DNA from: Rariloculus sp963665575
GTDB lineage: Bacteria; Pseudomonadota; Gammaproteobacteria; Steroidobacterales; Rariloculaceae
DNA length: 64,000 nt
Direction of reading: 5' to 3'
NCBI GenBank assembly: GCA_963665575.2
Contig: CAXXDW010000009.1
Coordinates: forward strand, 1-64,000
The notes beneath the pieces were generated by a model. It saw nothing but the letters and a program-made list of their open reading frames with translations. It searched no databases and had not been told where the DNA came from. Below, in pieces: positions 26,956 to 34,642 of this stretch (positions are counted from its first letter, which is position 1; each line of letters begins with the position of its first letter). A program made the position numbers and the translations under genes.

Positions 26956-27954
26956 TCAATCGTCGCAGCAGTTGACCTCCACGGAAACGTGGACGATACC
27001 GGCATCCGCCGGGATCAGCTTCCTGTAGTAGTCGGGCGGTTTCGGCTCGTGCGTTACGACCGAGACGATGGCCGAATAGATGTCCGGCCCGACGGCCCAG
27101 ACATGCAGATCGGCGATCCGGCTGTCGTCGGCGCCCTCGATGCTGCTGCGTACGGCATCGGACACCTCCCTGGGCGCCGCGCCGTCGAGCAGGATCGTGC
27201 TCGTCGAGCGCAGCAGGCCGATCGACCAGCGTGCAACGAGAATCGCGCCGATGATGCCCATGGCCGGATCCATCCAGACGAAGCCGAAGTACTTCGCGCT
27301 CAGCAGCGCAAAGATCGCCAGCAGCGACGTCAACGCATCGGCAAGCACATGCAGATAGGCCGACACGAGATTGTGGTCCCGGGCGTGGTGCTGATGATGT
27401 CCGTGGCCATGATGGTGGACATGCGCATGGCCGTGTCCGTGGTGATGCGCGTGGCCGTGGACGTGATGACCATCCTCCTCGCCCTCTTCGGCAGGTCTCT
27501 TCTGCTCGAGGATCAGCACCGAGACACCGTTGACGACGAGGCCGAGAACCGCGACGAGAATCGCCTGGTTGAAGGCGATAGGCACCGGCGCGATGAAGCG
27601 CCCCACGCTCTCCATCGCCATCGCGAGCGCGAACCCCGCAAGCAGCACGGCGCCCGTGAATCCTCCGAGCACGTTGACCTTGCCGGTACCGAAGCTGAAG
27701 CGCGCGTCGTGCGCATGCCGCCGCGCGTAGACATAGGCGAACGCGTTGATGCTGAGCGCCGCCGCGTGCGAGGCCATGTGCAGGCCGTCGGCGAGCAGCG
27801 CCATGGACCCGTAAACGACACCGGCGATGATCTCGACGACCATCATCGTTGCGGTAATGGCGATGACGATCAGGGTCTTCGTTTCGCCAGGCCTCCTGAG
27901 ATCCTGGCCGAATGTATGCGCGTGTTGCCAGCGCTCGAGCTGTTTCTCGTGCAT
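26956..27954 (-). CDS. Cation diffusion facilitator, DmeF-type
   Basis: A 332-residue proton-coupled exporter for divalent cations. The DmeF subgroup usually exports cobalt and nickel. It opens MHEKQLERWQHAHTFGQD, has six predicted membrane helices with the metal sites in LLADGLHMASHAAAL (helix 2) and YLHVLADALTSLLAIF (helix 5), and a C-terminal cytoplasmic domain ending VNCCDD. A loop between helices 4 and 5 (about 175-212) is almost entirely His and Gly, a metal-sensing or loading loop typical of the family. Start 27954 is at the conserved N-terminus. It diverges from the ferritin-like gene, which supports a metal-homeostasis setting. Confidence 0.9.
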   Translation of the reverse strand: MHEKQLERWQHAHTFGQDLRRPGETKTLIVIAITATMMVVEIIAGVVYGSMALLADGLHMASHAAALSINAFAYVYARRHAHDARFSFGTGKVNVLGGFTGAVLLAGFALAMAMESVGRFIAPVPIAFNQAILVAVLGLVVNGVSVLILEQKRPAEEGEEDGHHVHGHAHHHGHGHAHVHHHGHGHHQHHARDHNLVSAYLHVLADALTSLLAIFALLSAKYFGFVWMDPAMGIIGAILVARWSIGLLRSTSTILLDGAAPREVSDAVRSSIEGADDSRIADLHVWAVGPDIYSAIVSVVTHEPKPPDYYRKLIPADAGIVHVSVEVNCCDD

Positions 27955-28124
27955 GTGTTTCCGAAAGAACCTCGCTGCCGGAATCATAAAGCACGTGCAC
28001 GCACGCGACATCGAATGCGAAGCAGCTTACGGGTTTATTTCCCGACGAACCCGTGCCAAACTCCACGCCCCTGTGCGGCGGTCGGCCGACACCGCACGCG
28101 GTTAAAAGAGCGAAAGGGGAAGGC

Positions 28125-28592
28125 ATGGCTATCGACCGGGAGCAGGTCATCGACCAGCTCAACAAGATTCTCGAATACGAACTCGCGGGCGTCGTCCGCT
28201 ACACGCACTACGCGATGATGATCTTCGGTTACAACCGGATTCCCATCGTTGCGCTCTTCCAGCAGGAAGCGCAGGAGTCGCTGGGTCACGCGCAGCAGGC
28301 GGGCGAGATGATCACGCGGCTCGGCGGGCACCCGTCACTGGGCATAGGCCCGCTGTTGGAAACGCACCAGCACGAAGTGCGTCCGATCCTCGCCGAAACG
28401 CTCGAGGCCGAGCACGCCGCGCTCAAGCTCTACTACGAACTTCTCGCAATGGTCGAGGGCAAGCACGTACCGCTCGAGGAATACGCGCGCAATCTGATCC
28501 TCACGGAAGAATCGCACATCGACGAAATCGACAAGATGCTGCGTAACCCCGGCGACGTCGAAGTCAGCCCGGCGGCACGCGCACTCAATTAG
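28125..28592 (+). CDS. Ferritin-like protein (bacterioferritin family, non-heme)
   Basis: A 155-residue four-helix-bundle protein (MAIDREQVIDQLNKILEYEL, GVVRYTHYAMM, EAQESLGHAQQAGEMITRLGG, EAEHAALKLYYELL, EESHIDEIDKML) of the family often annotated as bacterioferritin. Candidate diiron ligands Glu19, Glu48, His55 and the EESHxDE pair are present. In the helix-2 motif, the position of the bacterioferritin heme Met is Leu, and the Glu three residues before His is Ser. Heme binding and standard ferroxidase chemistry are therefore doubtful. A strong GGGGAAGG site precedes ATG 28125. An iron-storage or detoxification role next to the metal exporter and Fe-S dehalogenase is inferred. Confidence 0.85.
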   Translation: MAIDREQVIDQLNKILEYELAGVVRYTHYAMMIFGYNRIPIVALFQQEAQESLGHAQQAGEMITRLGGHPSLGIGPLLETHQHEVRPILAETLEAEHAALKLYYELLAMVEGKHVPLEEYARNLILTEESHIDEIDKMLRNPGDVEVSPAARALN

Positions 28593-28619
28593 GACACGCT
28601 GGAAAATCTGGAGAAGTCA

Positions 28620-29405
28620 ATGGATCTTGGACTCAAGGGCAAGAACGCGGCAATTAGCGGCGCAAGCCAGGGCATCGGCTATGCGATCGCAAACGCGCTG
28701 GCTCAGGAAGGCTGTAACGTCGCGCTCGCAGCGCGTGGCGAGGACCGTCTGGACCAGGCGGTCGCCGACATGCAGGCGCATGGCGTCACGGCAGTGGGTA
28801 TCGTCGCCGACCTCTCGAGCGAGGACGGCTGCAAGGCGTTCGCCGAAGGCGCGGCCGAGCAGCTTGGCGGGCTCGACATCCTCGTCAATAACGTCGGCGG
28901 CATGATTCCCGGCACGCTTGACGGCCTGACCCCGGAAGTCTGGGAACGCGTTCTCAACGTCAACCTCATGGCGGCCGTCTACCTGACCAAATACGCCCTG
29001 CCCCATCTGCGTGACGGCAGCGCACCGCGAATCCTCAACGTGTCCGGAGTCTCGGGCACACAGCTTCTGCCGGGTGCGTTGACAACGACGATCCCGAATG
29101 CCGGCATCATCGGGTTCTCGAAGGTGATGGCCGGCGAACTCGGTCCGGCCGGCATCACGGTCAACAACATCTGTCCGGGCCTGACGAGCACGGAGTCGTG
29201 GGGACCACGCGCCGAAGCCATGGCCAAGGTCCGCGGTGTGACGGCAGACGACGTGCGCGCGGCGATCGCGGGCCAGACGCTGCTCGGACGTTGGGCCGAT
29301 CCCGAGGAAATCGGCAATGTCGCGGCCTTTCTCGTCTCGGAGAAGGCCAGCTACATGACGGGGACAACCGTCGAGGTCTGCGGCGGGTTCACTCGCTACA
29401 TCTGA
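28620..29405 (+). CDS. Short-chain dehydrogenase/reductase-fold protein lacking the YxxxK motif
   Basis: A 261-residue classical SDR by fold. It has the cofactor loop SGASQGIGYAIA, NNVGG in place of NNAG, NVNLMAAVYLT, VSGVSG with the catalytic Ser region, and the C-terminal ICPGLTSTESWG and LVSEKASYMTGTTVEVCGG. Aligning AGIIGFSKVMAGEL with the usual segment after the active site places TTIPN where Y-x3-K should be, so both catalytic Tyr and Lys are missing. It may be a non-reductase member (lyase, binding or regulatory). It starts 27 bases after the ferritin-like gene, so it is probably in the same operon. Confidence 0.85.
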   Translation: MDLGLKGKNAAISGASQGIGYAIANALAQEGCNVALAARGEDRLDQAVADMQAHGVTAVGIVADLSSEDGCKAFAEGAAEQLGGLDILVNNVGGMIPGTLDGLTPEVWERVLNVNLMAAVYLTKYALPHLRDGSAPRILNVSGVSGTQLLPGALTTTIPNAGIIGFSKVMAGELGPAGITVNNICPGLTSTESWGPRAEAMAKVRGVTADDVRAAIAGQTLLGRWADPEEIGNVAAFLVSEKASYMTGTTVEVCGGFTRYI

Positions 29406-29425
29406 CGCCCGTCCGCACAACCGAT

Positions 29426-29464
29426 CTTAGATAATCGAAAGCTATATAAAACAACATCTTGTGA
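29426..29464. other. AT-rich island after the SDR gene
   Basis: TTAGATAATCGAAAGCTATATAAAACAACATCTTGTGAAAA-type sequence in a gap of about 200 bases between the convergent SDR and amidohydrolase genes. No hairpin with a U-run was found. Confidence 0.3.
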
Positions 29465-29608
29465 AAAACCTGCGACGGTGAGTCGACGCGTTCGGCGCCT
29501 GCCCAGCGCGCTTGCGGTATTCAGTGACACAGTCCGCCCCAAGGCATTATTCCCCCACCGGGACTCCTGGTGTGGCCGCAGGATCAGGGCAGCGCAGGGT
29601 GCAAGCAG

Positions 29609-31036
29609 TTACCACCAGTCTGCGCGCTCGCGCACTGCGGCCTGTGCGCGCTGCGCGTCGTCGATGACCTCGTCGACATCGATATCGGTCAGCCGCCCGT
29701 CGCGCTTGAGAATCCTCCCGTCGATCATCACGGTATCGACGTTCGCGGGCTGGGCGGCCTCGACGAGCATATGCGCGGGCTCGGTGAATACGCCGAGGTT
29801 GAGTGCGCGCGTGTCGACCATGATCAGGTCGGCGCGCTTGCCAGGCGTCAGCGAGCCGATGCTGTCGCCGAGACCCATTGAACGCGCGCCCTCGATGGTT
29901 GCAAGCTCGAGGACTCGGCGCGCCGGCAACCTGAACTCATCCTGCGTGCGCGAGTTCTCGACATTCTGGATCGCTTTCATGATCGCAAACATGTCGGCGT
30001 TCCCTGCCAGCGTCGGCGTGTCCACGGACAGGCCGACCGGAATGCCCGCACCGAGGAAGTCACCGGTGATCGGGAAGCCAAAGCCGATACGCAATTCGGT
30101 ATAGGGCGCCAGGCTCACCGACGCGCCGCGCCGCGCGAGCGCCTCGATTTCCTCGGGGCTCGTCCAGATCGCGTGTATGAGCTGCACGTGCGGTCCGAGC
30201 ATGCCGGCGTCCTCGATCGCCTGTATGCCGCCGCGGCTGGTCGGGAAGTTGTTGACGTGCACGGACACCGGCAGATCGAGTTCGCGGGCCGCCATGTAGT
30301 CCTGCCGGGACGCTTCAGTGCCCGCTCCGCGCCAGGCCAGACCGAGCGTCAAGAGACCATTGTTCGAGTAGTCGTTCCAGTCAGCGGCGAGGCGAGCGAC
30401 ATCGGCCATGTCGAGCGGCGTATCGTTCGATGCGCCCGTCGGCGATCCATACGCGAAACGCGCGCGAATGCCGGTATCGCTCAGGGCGCGCAGGTCGGCC
30501 TCGGCGTATTCCGGACCGCGCACGTTGTGGCACCAGTCGTGAACGAAGGTGATGCCCGAATGGATAGCCTCTGCGGCCGACAGGCGCGTGCTCGCGTACA
30601 TGTCGTCGGCGACGTAGTGCACTCCGATGCCGCGGGAGGTCGGGAAATAGCCGTGCTCGGGTACATCGCCGGCCATGCTGCGCAGCATCGTCGTCCACAT
30701 GTGCCAGTGCGTCTCGACGAGGCCCGGCAGAACCAGCATCCCGCCGGCGTCGATCAACGTGGCGTCCGGAGCCTCGATTGACTCGCCGACCGCCGCGATC
30801 TGCCCGTCCCTGACGTGGACATCGGCTCCCGCGAGGTCGCCGAGAGCCGGGTCCATCGTGAGGACGTAGCCGCCCCGGATCAGGTACTCGTTGCTTGCCG
30901 GCATGGCGCGGCCCCCGTTGTCGCTGTCCTGCGCGCTTGCGAGACGCCAGCCGCCGGCGCCGAGTGCGCCCGCGGCCACGGCTCCGCCGATGAAGTCACG
31001 TCTACCGATCGATACGCCGCCGCCGTGCCTTGTCAT
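29609..31036 (-). CDS. Tat-exported amidohydrolase (AtzA/TrzN/deaminase subgroup)
   Basis: A 475-residue metal-dependent hydrolase of the cyclic amidohydrolase superfamily, likely deaminating or dechlorinating a heterocycle. It starts MTRHGGGVSIGRRDFIGGAV, a twin-arginine signal with an Ala/Gly hydrophobic core, so export of the folded, metal-loaded enzyme is expected. This is uncommon in the superfamily. Barrel motifs are VLPGLVETHWHMW (HxH), VSVHVNN (His), QLIHAIW (His) and VGLSVDTPT (Asp). The C-terminal strand segment is GSLTPGKRADLIMVD. AGGTG lies six bases before the ATG. It is the last gene of the run GST, amidohydrolase 2, ALDH, this gene, 81 bases after the ALDH stop. The substrate is unknown. 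Confidence 0.88.
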   Translation of the reverse strand: MTRHGGGVSIGRRDFIGGAVAAGALGAGGWRLASAQDSDNGGRAMPASNEYLIRGGYVLTMDPALGDLAGADVHVRDGQIAAVGESIEAPDATLIDAGGMLVLPGLVETHWHMWTTMLRSMAGDVPEHGYFPTSRGIGVHYVADDMYASTRLSAAEAIHSGITFVHDWCHNVRGPEYAEADLRALSDTGIRARFAYGSPTGASNDTPLDMADVARLAADWNDYSNNGLLTLGLAWRGAGTEASRQDYMAARELDLPVSVHVNNFPTSRGGIQAIEDAGMLGPHVQLIHAIWTSPEEIEALARRGASVSLAPYTELRIGFGFPITGDFLGAGIPVGLSVDTPTLAGNADMFAIMKAIQNVENSRTQDEFRLPARRVLELATIEGARSMGLGDSIGSLTPGKRADLIMVDTRALNLGVFTEPAHMLVEAAQPANVDTVMIDGRILKRDGRLTDIDVDEVIDDAQRAQAAVRERADWW

Positions 31037-31117
31037 GTTCGCACCTGTTGGGCCTGATTCTCCCCTCTCCCTTCGACCGTCCTTGCCCCCGTATACCCCG
31101 CTTGCGCGCAGGAGCAA

Positions 31118-32626
31118 TCAAACGAGCATGCAGACCGACTGCAGTTCCGTGTACATCTCGATCCCCGCGCGCCCGTGTTCGCGGCCAAATCCCGATTGCC
31201 TGAATCCGCCGAAAGGCATGTTGGGATCGAGGAAACCGTGGCAGTTGACCCAGACCGTCCCGGCCTTGATCTTCGGGACGAACCGATGCACGGCGCTGAG
31301 GTCGTTCGACCAGATGCTTGCGCTCAGGCCATAGGGCGTCGCGTTCGCGAGCGCTGCCACTTCGTCGAGGTCGTCGAACGGTTGCGCAACGAGCACCGGG
31401 CCGAAGATCTCTTCCTGCACGACGCGCATGTTGTCGTTCACGTTGGCAAGTACGGTCGGCTTGACGAAGCAGCCCGGGTGCTCGAGCGTCTCGCCGCCCG
31501 TGACCAGCTCGGCGCCTTCCTCGCGCCCCGAATCGATATAGCCCATGACCCGCTCCTGCTGCTCGCGCGAGACGAGAGGACCCATTTCGGTGTCGGGGTC
31601 GAGACCGGGTCCAAGCCGGATCGAATCGGCAGCGGCGCCGACGCCCTCAACGAGCTGATCGTAAATCTTGCGGTGCGCATAGAGCCGGGACCCAGCCGCG
31701 CACACCTGGCCGGCGTTGAAGAAGATCGCCTGTGCTGCTCCGCCGATGACGGTATCGACATCGGCATCCGGCAGGACGATGACGGGAGATTTGCCGCCGA
31801 GTTCGAGCGAAACCCGCTTGAGTGTGTTCGTCGCGGACTTGTTGATGATCTTGCCCACTTCGCCGGAGCCCGTAAACGCGACCTTGTCGACGCCGGGATG
31901 ACTGACGAGTGCCGCGCCGGTCGTTTCGCCGTATCCCGTGAGGATGTTCACGACACCGGGCGGGAACCCCGCTTCCATGATCAGTTCGCCGAGACGCAGC
32001 GCCGACAGCGGTGTCTGCTCGGCCGGTTTCAGGATGCAGGTACAGCCGACCGCGAGCGCGGGACCGAGCTTCCAGGCGGCCATGAGCAGCGGAAAATTCC
32101 AGGGAATGATCTGCGCGACGACACCTGCGGGACGGCGTCGCGTCGAGGTCTCGAAACTGGCTCCGGGAGGCGCACCGACGGAAATGTCGAATGTCGAGCC
32201 CTCGATCTTGGTCGCCCATCCGGCCATGTATCGGAAGTATTCGCGCGTGGCCGGGACGTCGATGACACTCGCCATGAACTTCGTCTTGCCGTTGTCGATG
32301 CTCTCCAGTTCGCAGAGTTCGTCGGCATGCTGCTCGATGAGGTCTGCGAGGCGCCAGATCAGCGCCTGACGCTCGGCGGGCCGCATGCGCGGCCAAGGCC
32401 CCTGCTCGAATGCTTCTCTGGCGGCGGCGACGGCGCGATCAACATCGATCCGGTCCGCGTCGGCGACCGTCGCGATTGACTCGCCGGTCGCGGGATCCAC
32501 GACAGGGATCGTCGTGGCGGATTCCGACTGGACCCACTCTCCGCCGATCAACAGGCGTGCGGGGCGTTCAAGAAACGACACTGCGCCGACGGACGGCGCG
32601 GGTTGTGCTGTGATGGCGACGCTCAT
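31118..32626 (-). CDS. NAD(P)-dependent aldehyde dehydrogenase
   Basis: Oxidises an aldehyde to its acid. The 502-residue protein fits the betaine/phenylacetaldehyde-type ALDH class. It has IIPWNFPLLMAAWKLGPAL, the general-base Glu in LELGGKSPVIV, the nucleophilic Cys in NAGQVCAAGSRLY, EEIFGPVL, and the terminal NMPFGGFRQSGFGREHG. Start 32626 has GAGAG six bases upstream. A much longer in-frame extension upstream is rejected because it has no ALDH similarity. It lies between two amidohydrolases and shares their strand, which suggests a catabolic operon, but the substrate cannot be read from sequence. Confidence 0.94.
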   Translation of the reverse strand: MSVAITAQPAPSVGAVSFLERPARLLIGGEWVQSESATTIPVVDPATGESIATVADADRIDVDRAVAAAREAFEQGPWPRMRPAERQALIWRLADLIEQHADELCELESIDNGKTKFMASVIDVPATREYFRYMAGWATKIEGSTFDISVGAPPGASFETSTRRRPAGVVAQIIPWNFPLLMAAWKLGPALAVGCTCILKPAEQTPLSALRLGELIMEAGFPPGVVNILTGYGETTGAALVSHPGVDKVAFTGSGEVGKIINKSATNTLKRVSLELGGKSPVIVLPDADVDTVIGGAAQAIFFNAGQVCAAGSRLYAHRKIYDQLVEGVGAAADSIRLGPGLDPDTEMGPLVSREQQERVMGYIDSGREEGAELVTGGETLEHPGCFVKPTVLANVNDNMRVVQEEIFGPVLVAQPFDDLDEVAALANATPYGLSASIWSNDLSAVHRFVPKIKAGTVWVNCHGFLDPNMPFGGFRQSGFGREHGRAGIEMYTELQSVCMLV

Positions 32627-32853
32627 GATGTTCTCTCGATGGTTCCTGGAATTGCTGGTGCGTGCATACCGACGTGCCTTCACCCGACGCGTATCGCGAT
32701 GGGCGAAGCCGTGACGGCAAGCATCCGTCGACCTTGCGGCGCGAACGCGAAGAACGGGAGTGTAGAACCGGGATGCGGGCGCGACAAGAGAGCGCGAGTC
32801 TGCCTGCTGCGGCGACTCGAACGGCGGTCGCTGTACAAGCACCCCGCGCGCTG

Positions 32854-33714
32854 TCAGCCGAGCTTGAGCAGCGCCTTCGCATTCTCCTTGAGAATCAGCG
32901 GTCTGACCTCGTCGCGGATGTCGATCTTTGCGAAGTCCGCGAGCCACCGGTCGGGCGTGATCAGCGGGTAGTCCGTGCCGAAAAGGATCTTGTGCTTCAG
33001 TTGCGTATTGGCGTACTGAACCAGTTGCGGCGGAAAGTATTTCGGCGACCAGCCCGAGAGATCGATATAGACCTGCGGTTTGTGCAGGCAGATCGACAGG
33101 GCCTCGTCCTGCCAGGGCCACGAAGGGTGCGCGAGGATGATCGGCATGTCGGGAAAGTCCACGGCCACGTCGTCGACGTCCATCGGATTGCCGTACTTGA
33201 GCCGGATGCCGCCGCCGCCCGGCATGCCGGTGCCCATGCCCGAATGCCCGGTGTGAAACAGCGCCGGCAAGCCGGCTTCGGCGATGACCTCGTACAGCGG
33301 ATACGCGCTCGGGTCGTTCGCATGGTATTCCTGGTACTGGGGATGGAATTTGAAGCCGCGGATGCCGAACTCGTCGATGAGGCGCCGCGCTTCCCGGATG
33401 CCTTCCCTGCCCCGGGCCGGATCGATGCTCGCGAACGGAATCATGATGTCGCCGTTCTCGTGCGCGAGCTCGGCGACTTCCTCGTTCGGAACGGGCCGCT
33501 CGCCGCGCGCACGTTCGCCGTCGACCGGGAAGATCACGCAAGCGATCTTGCGTTCGCGATAGTAGGCCGCGACCTCGGGGATCGTCGGCCGTGCATGATC
33601 GTGCCTGAAGTACTTCTTCGCGGCTTCCTGAAACGCGGTCGGCGGCTCAGGGTCGCGCGCGGAAACCTCCGCGTGCGTGTGCACGTCAATCGCGACGAGG
33701 GCGTCGATATCCAT
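32854..33714 (-). CDS. Amidohydrolase 2 family TIM-barrel metal-dependent hydrolase/decarboxylase
   Basis: A 286-residue member of the PF04909 family, which includes ACMSD and gamma-resorcylate decarboxylases and lactone hydrolases of aromatic catabolism. Metal site motifs are AIDVHTHAEV (HxH), GLPALFHTGHSGM (His), IILAHPSWPWQDEAL (His) and ILFGTDYPLITPDRW (Asp). GIRGFKFHPQYQEY is the typical strand-4 segment. It starts 13 bases after the GST stop, so they are likely co-transcribed. A decarboxylase or a hydrolase role is possible. The context of ALDH, GST and a dehalogenase-like gene points to aromatic compound breakdown, by inference. Confidence 0.85.
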   Translation of the reverse strand: MDIDALVAIDVHTHAEVSARDPEPPTAFQEAAKKYFRHDHARPTIPEVAAYYRERKIACVIFPVDGERARGERPVPNEEVAELAHENGDIMIPFASIDPARGREGIREARRLIDEFGIRGFKFHPQYQEYHANDPSAYPLYEVIAEAGLPALFHTGHSGMGTGMPGGGGIRLKYGNPMDVDDVAVDFPDMPIILAHPSWPWQDEALSICLHKPQVYIDLSGWSPKYFPPQLVQYANTQLKHKILFGTDYPLITPDRWLADFAKIDIRDEVRPLILKENAKALLKLG

Positions 33715-33727
33715 CGGAGGCAACGGA

Positions 33728-34405
33728 CTAGGCGAGGATGGCCTGAGCATTGTCCCTCGCTTCGTCGGCTTTGCGCAGCATCTCCTCGAGATCCGTCGGC
33801 ACGGGGACGTCCTGCCCGCGCTTCACGGCCGGCCGGTCGCCGATTGTGGCGAGCCAACGCTCGAGGTGCTCAAGACCATCGATTTCCACCCCGGCCCACT
33901 TGTAGCCGCGCACCCAGGACCAGTTCGCGATATCGGCGATCGAGTAGTCTCCGGCGAGATACTCGTGATCGGAGAGTCGCGTGTTCAGCACTTCGAGCAG
34001 CCGCCTGACCTCGCGCTGGTAGCGTTCGATGGCGTAAGGGATCCGCTCCGGCGCATAGCGGTAGAACACGTTCGCCTGCCCCATCATCGGCCCGATGCCG
34101 CCCATCTGGAACATGAGCCACTGGATGACGAGCGACCGTCCCCTGGCGTCGGTCGGCAGCAGTGCGCCAGCCTGCTCGGCCAGGTAGATCATGATCGCGC
34201 CCGACTCGAATACCGGGAAACCGCCGTTGCCGTGGTCGACGATGGTCGGAATGCGCCCGTTCGGATTGAGCTTCAGGAACCACGGCTCCTTCTGCTGCAA
34301 CTTGTCCATCTCGATGTGGCGCACGCTGTACCCGATCCCGAGTTCCTCGAGCGTGATGGAGGCCTTCCATCCATTGGGCGTGGGCGAAGTGAACAACTCG
34401 ATCAT
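33728..34405 (-). CDS. Glutathione S-transferase, nu/YfcG-like
   Basis: A 225-residue GST with thioredoxin-fold N-domain MIELFTSPTPNGWKASI, cis-Pro loop LNPNGRIPTIVDH and glutathione-contact FESGAIMIYLAEQAG. It also has the all-helical domain motif YLAGDYSIADIANWSWVRGY. The TPNGWK opening and NPNGRIP loop match the bacterial YfcG/YghU disulfide-bond oxidoreductases. YfcG itself has TPN in the same place. It could protect against electrophiles or take part in dechlorination. First gene of the minus-strand run toward the Tat amidohydrolase. Confidence 0.92.
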   Translation of the reverse strand: MIELFTSPTPNGWKASITLEELGIGYSVRHIEMDKLQQKEPWFLKLNPNGRIPTIVDHGNGGFPVFESGAIMIYLAEQAGALLPTDARGRSLVIQWLMFQMGGIGPMMGQANVFYRYAPERIPYAIERYQREVRRLLEVLNTRLSDHEYLAGDYSIADIANWSWVRGYKWAGVEIDGLEHLERWLATIGDRPAVKRGQDVPVPTDLEEMLRKADEARDNAQAILA

Positions 34406-34642
34406 CGACGGCTCCCGGCGCTCGGCTTCGAACGCTCATGACTCAAGTGGTGGGCGCGTATTCTAGCAGCCCGTGACGCAACTCCCGCGAAGCTGCGAAA
34501 CCGGCTGCGCACGTGGCCGGAAAGACTCAGATAGCCCAAATTGGGGCCGGATTGCGAGGCGAGCGGGCAACGCCCACTTGCCGTCGGACAGCGCTGGCGA
34601 TTGTTGCTCCGGGCAGGCCCCGAGCTATGCGAACATGGCGCG

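Noticed and set aside
31118..33541. An 807-codon minus-strand frame extending the aldehyde dehydrogenase upstream
   Set aside because: The first 300 codons lie opposite in frame over the amidohydrolase 2 gene and are Arg-rich. The enzyme starts at 32626 with its own ribosome site.
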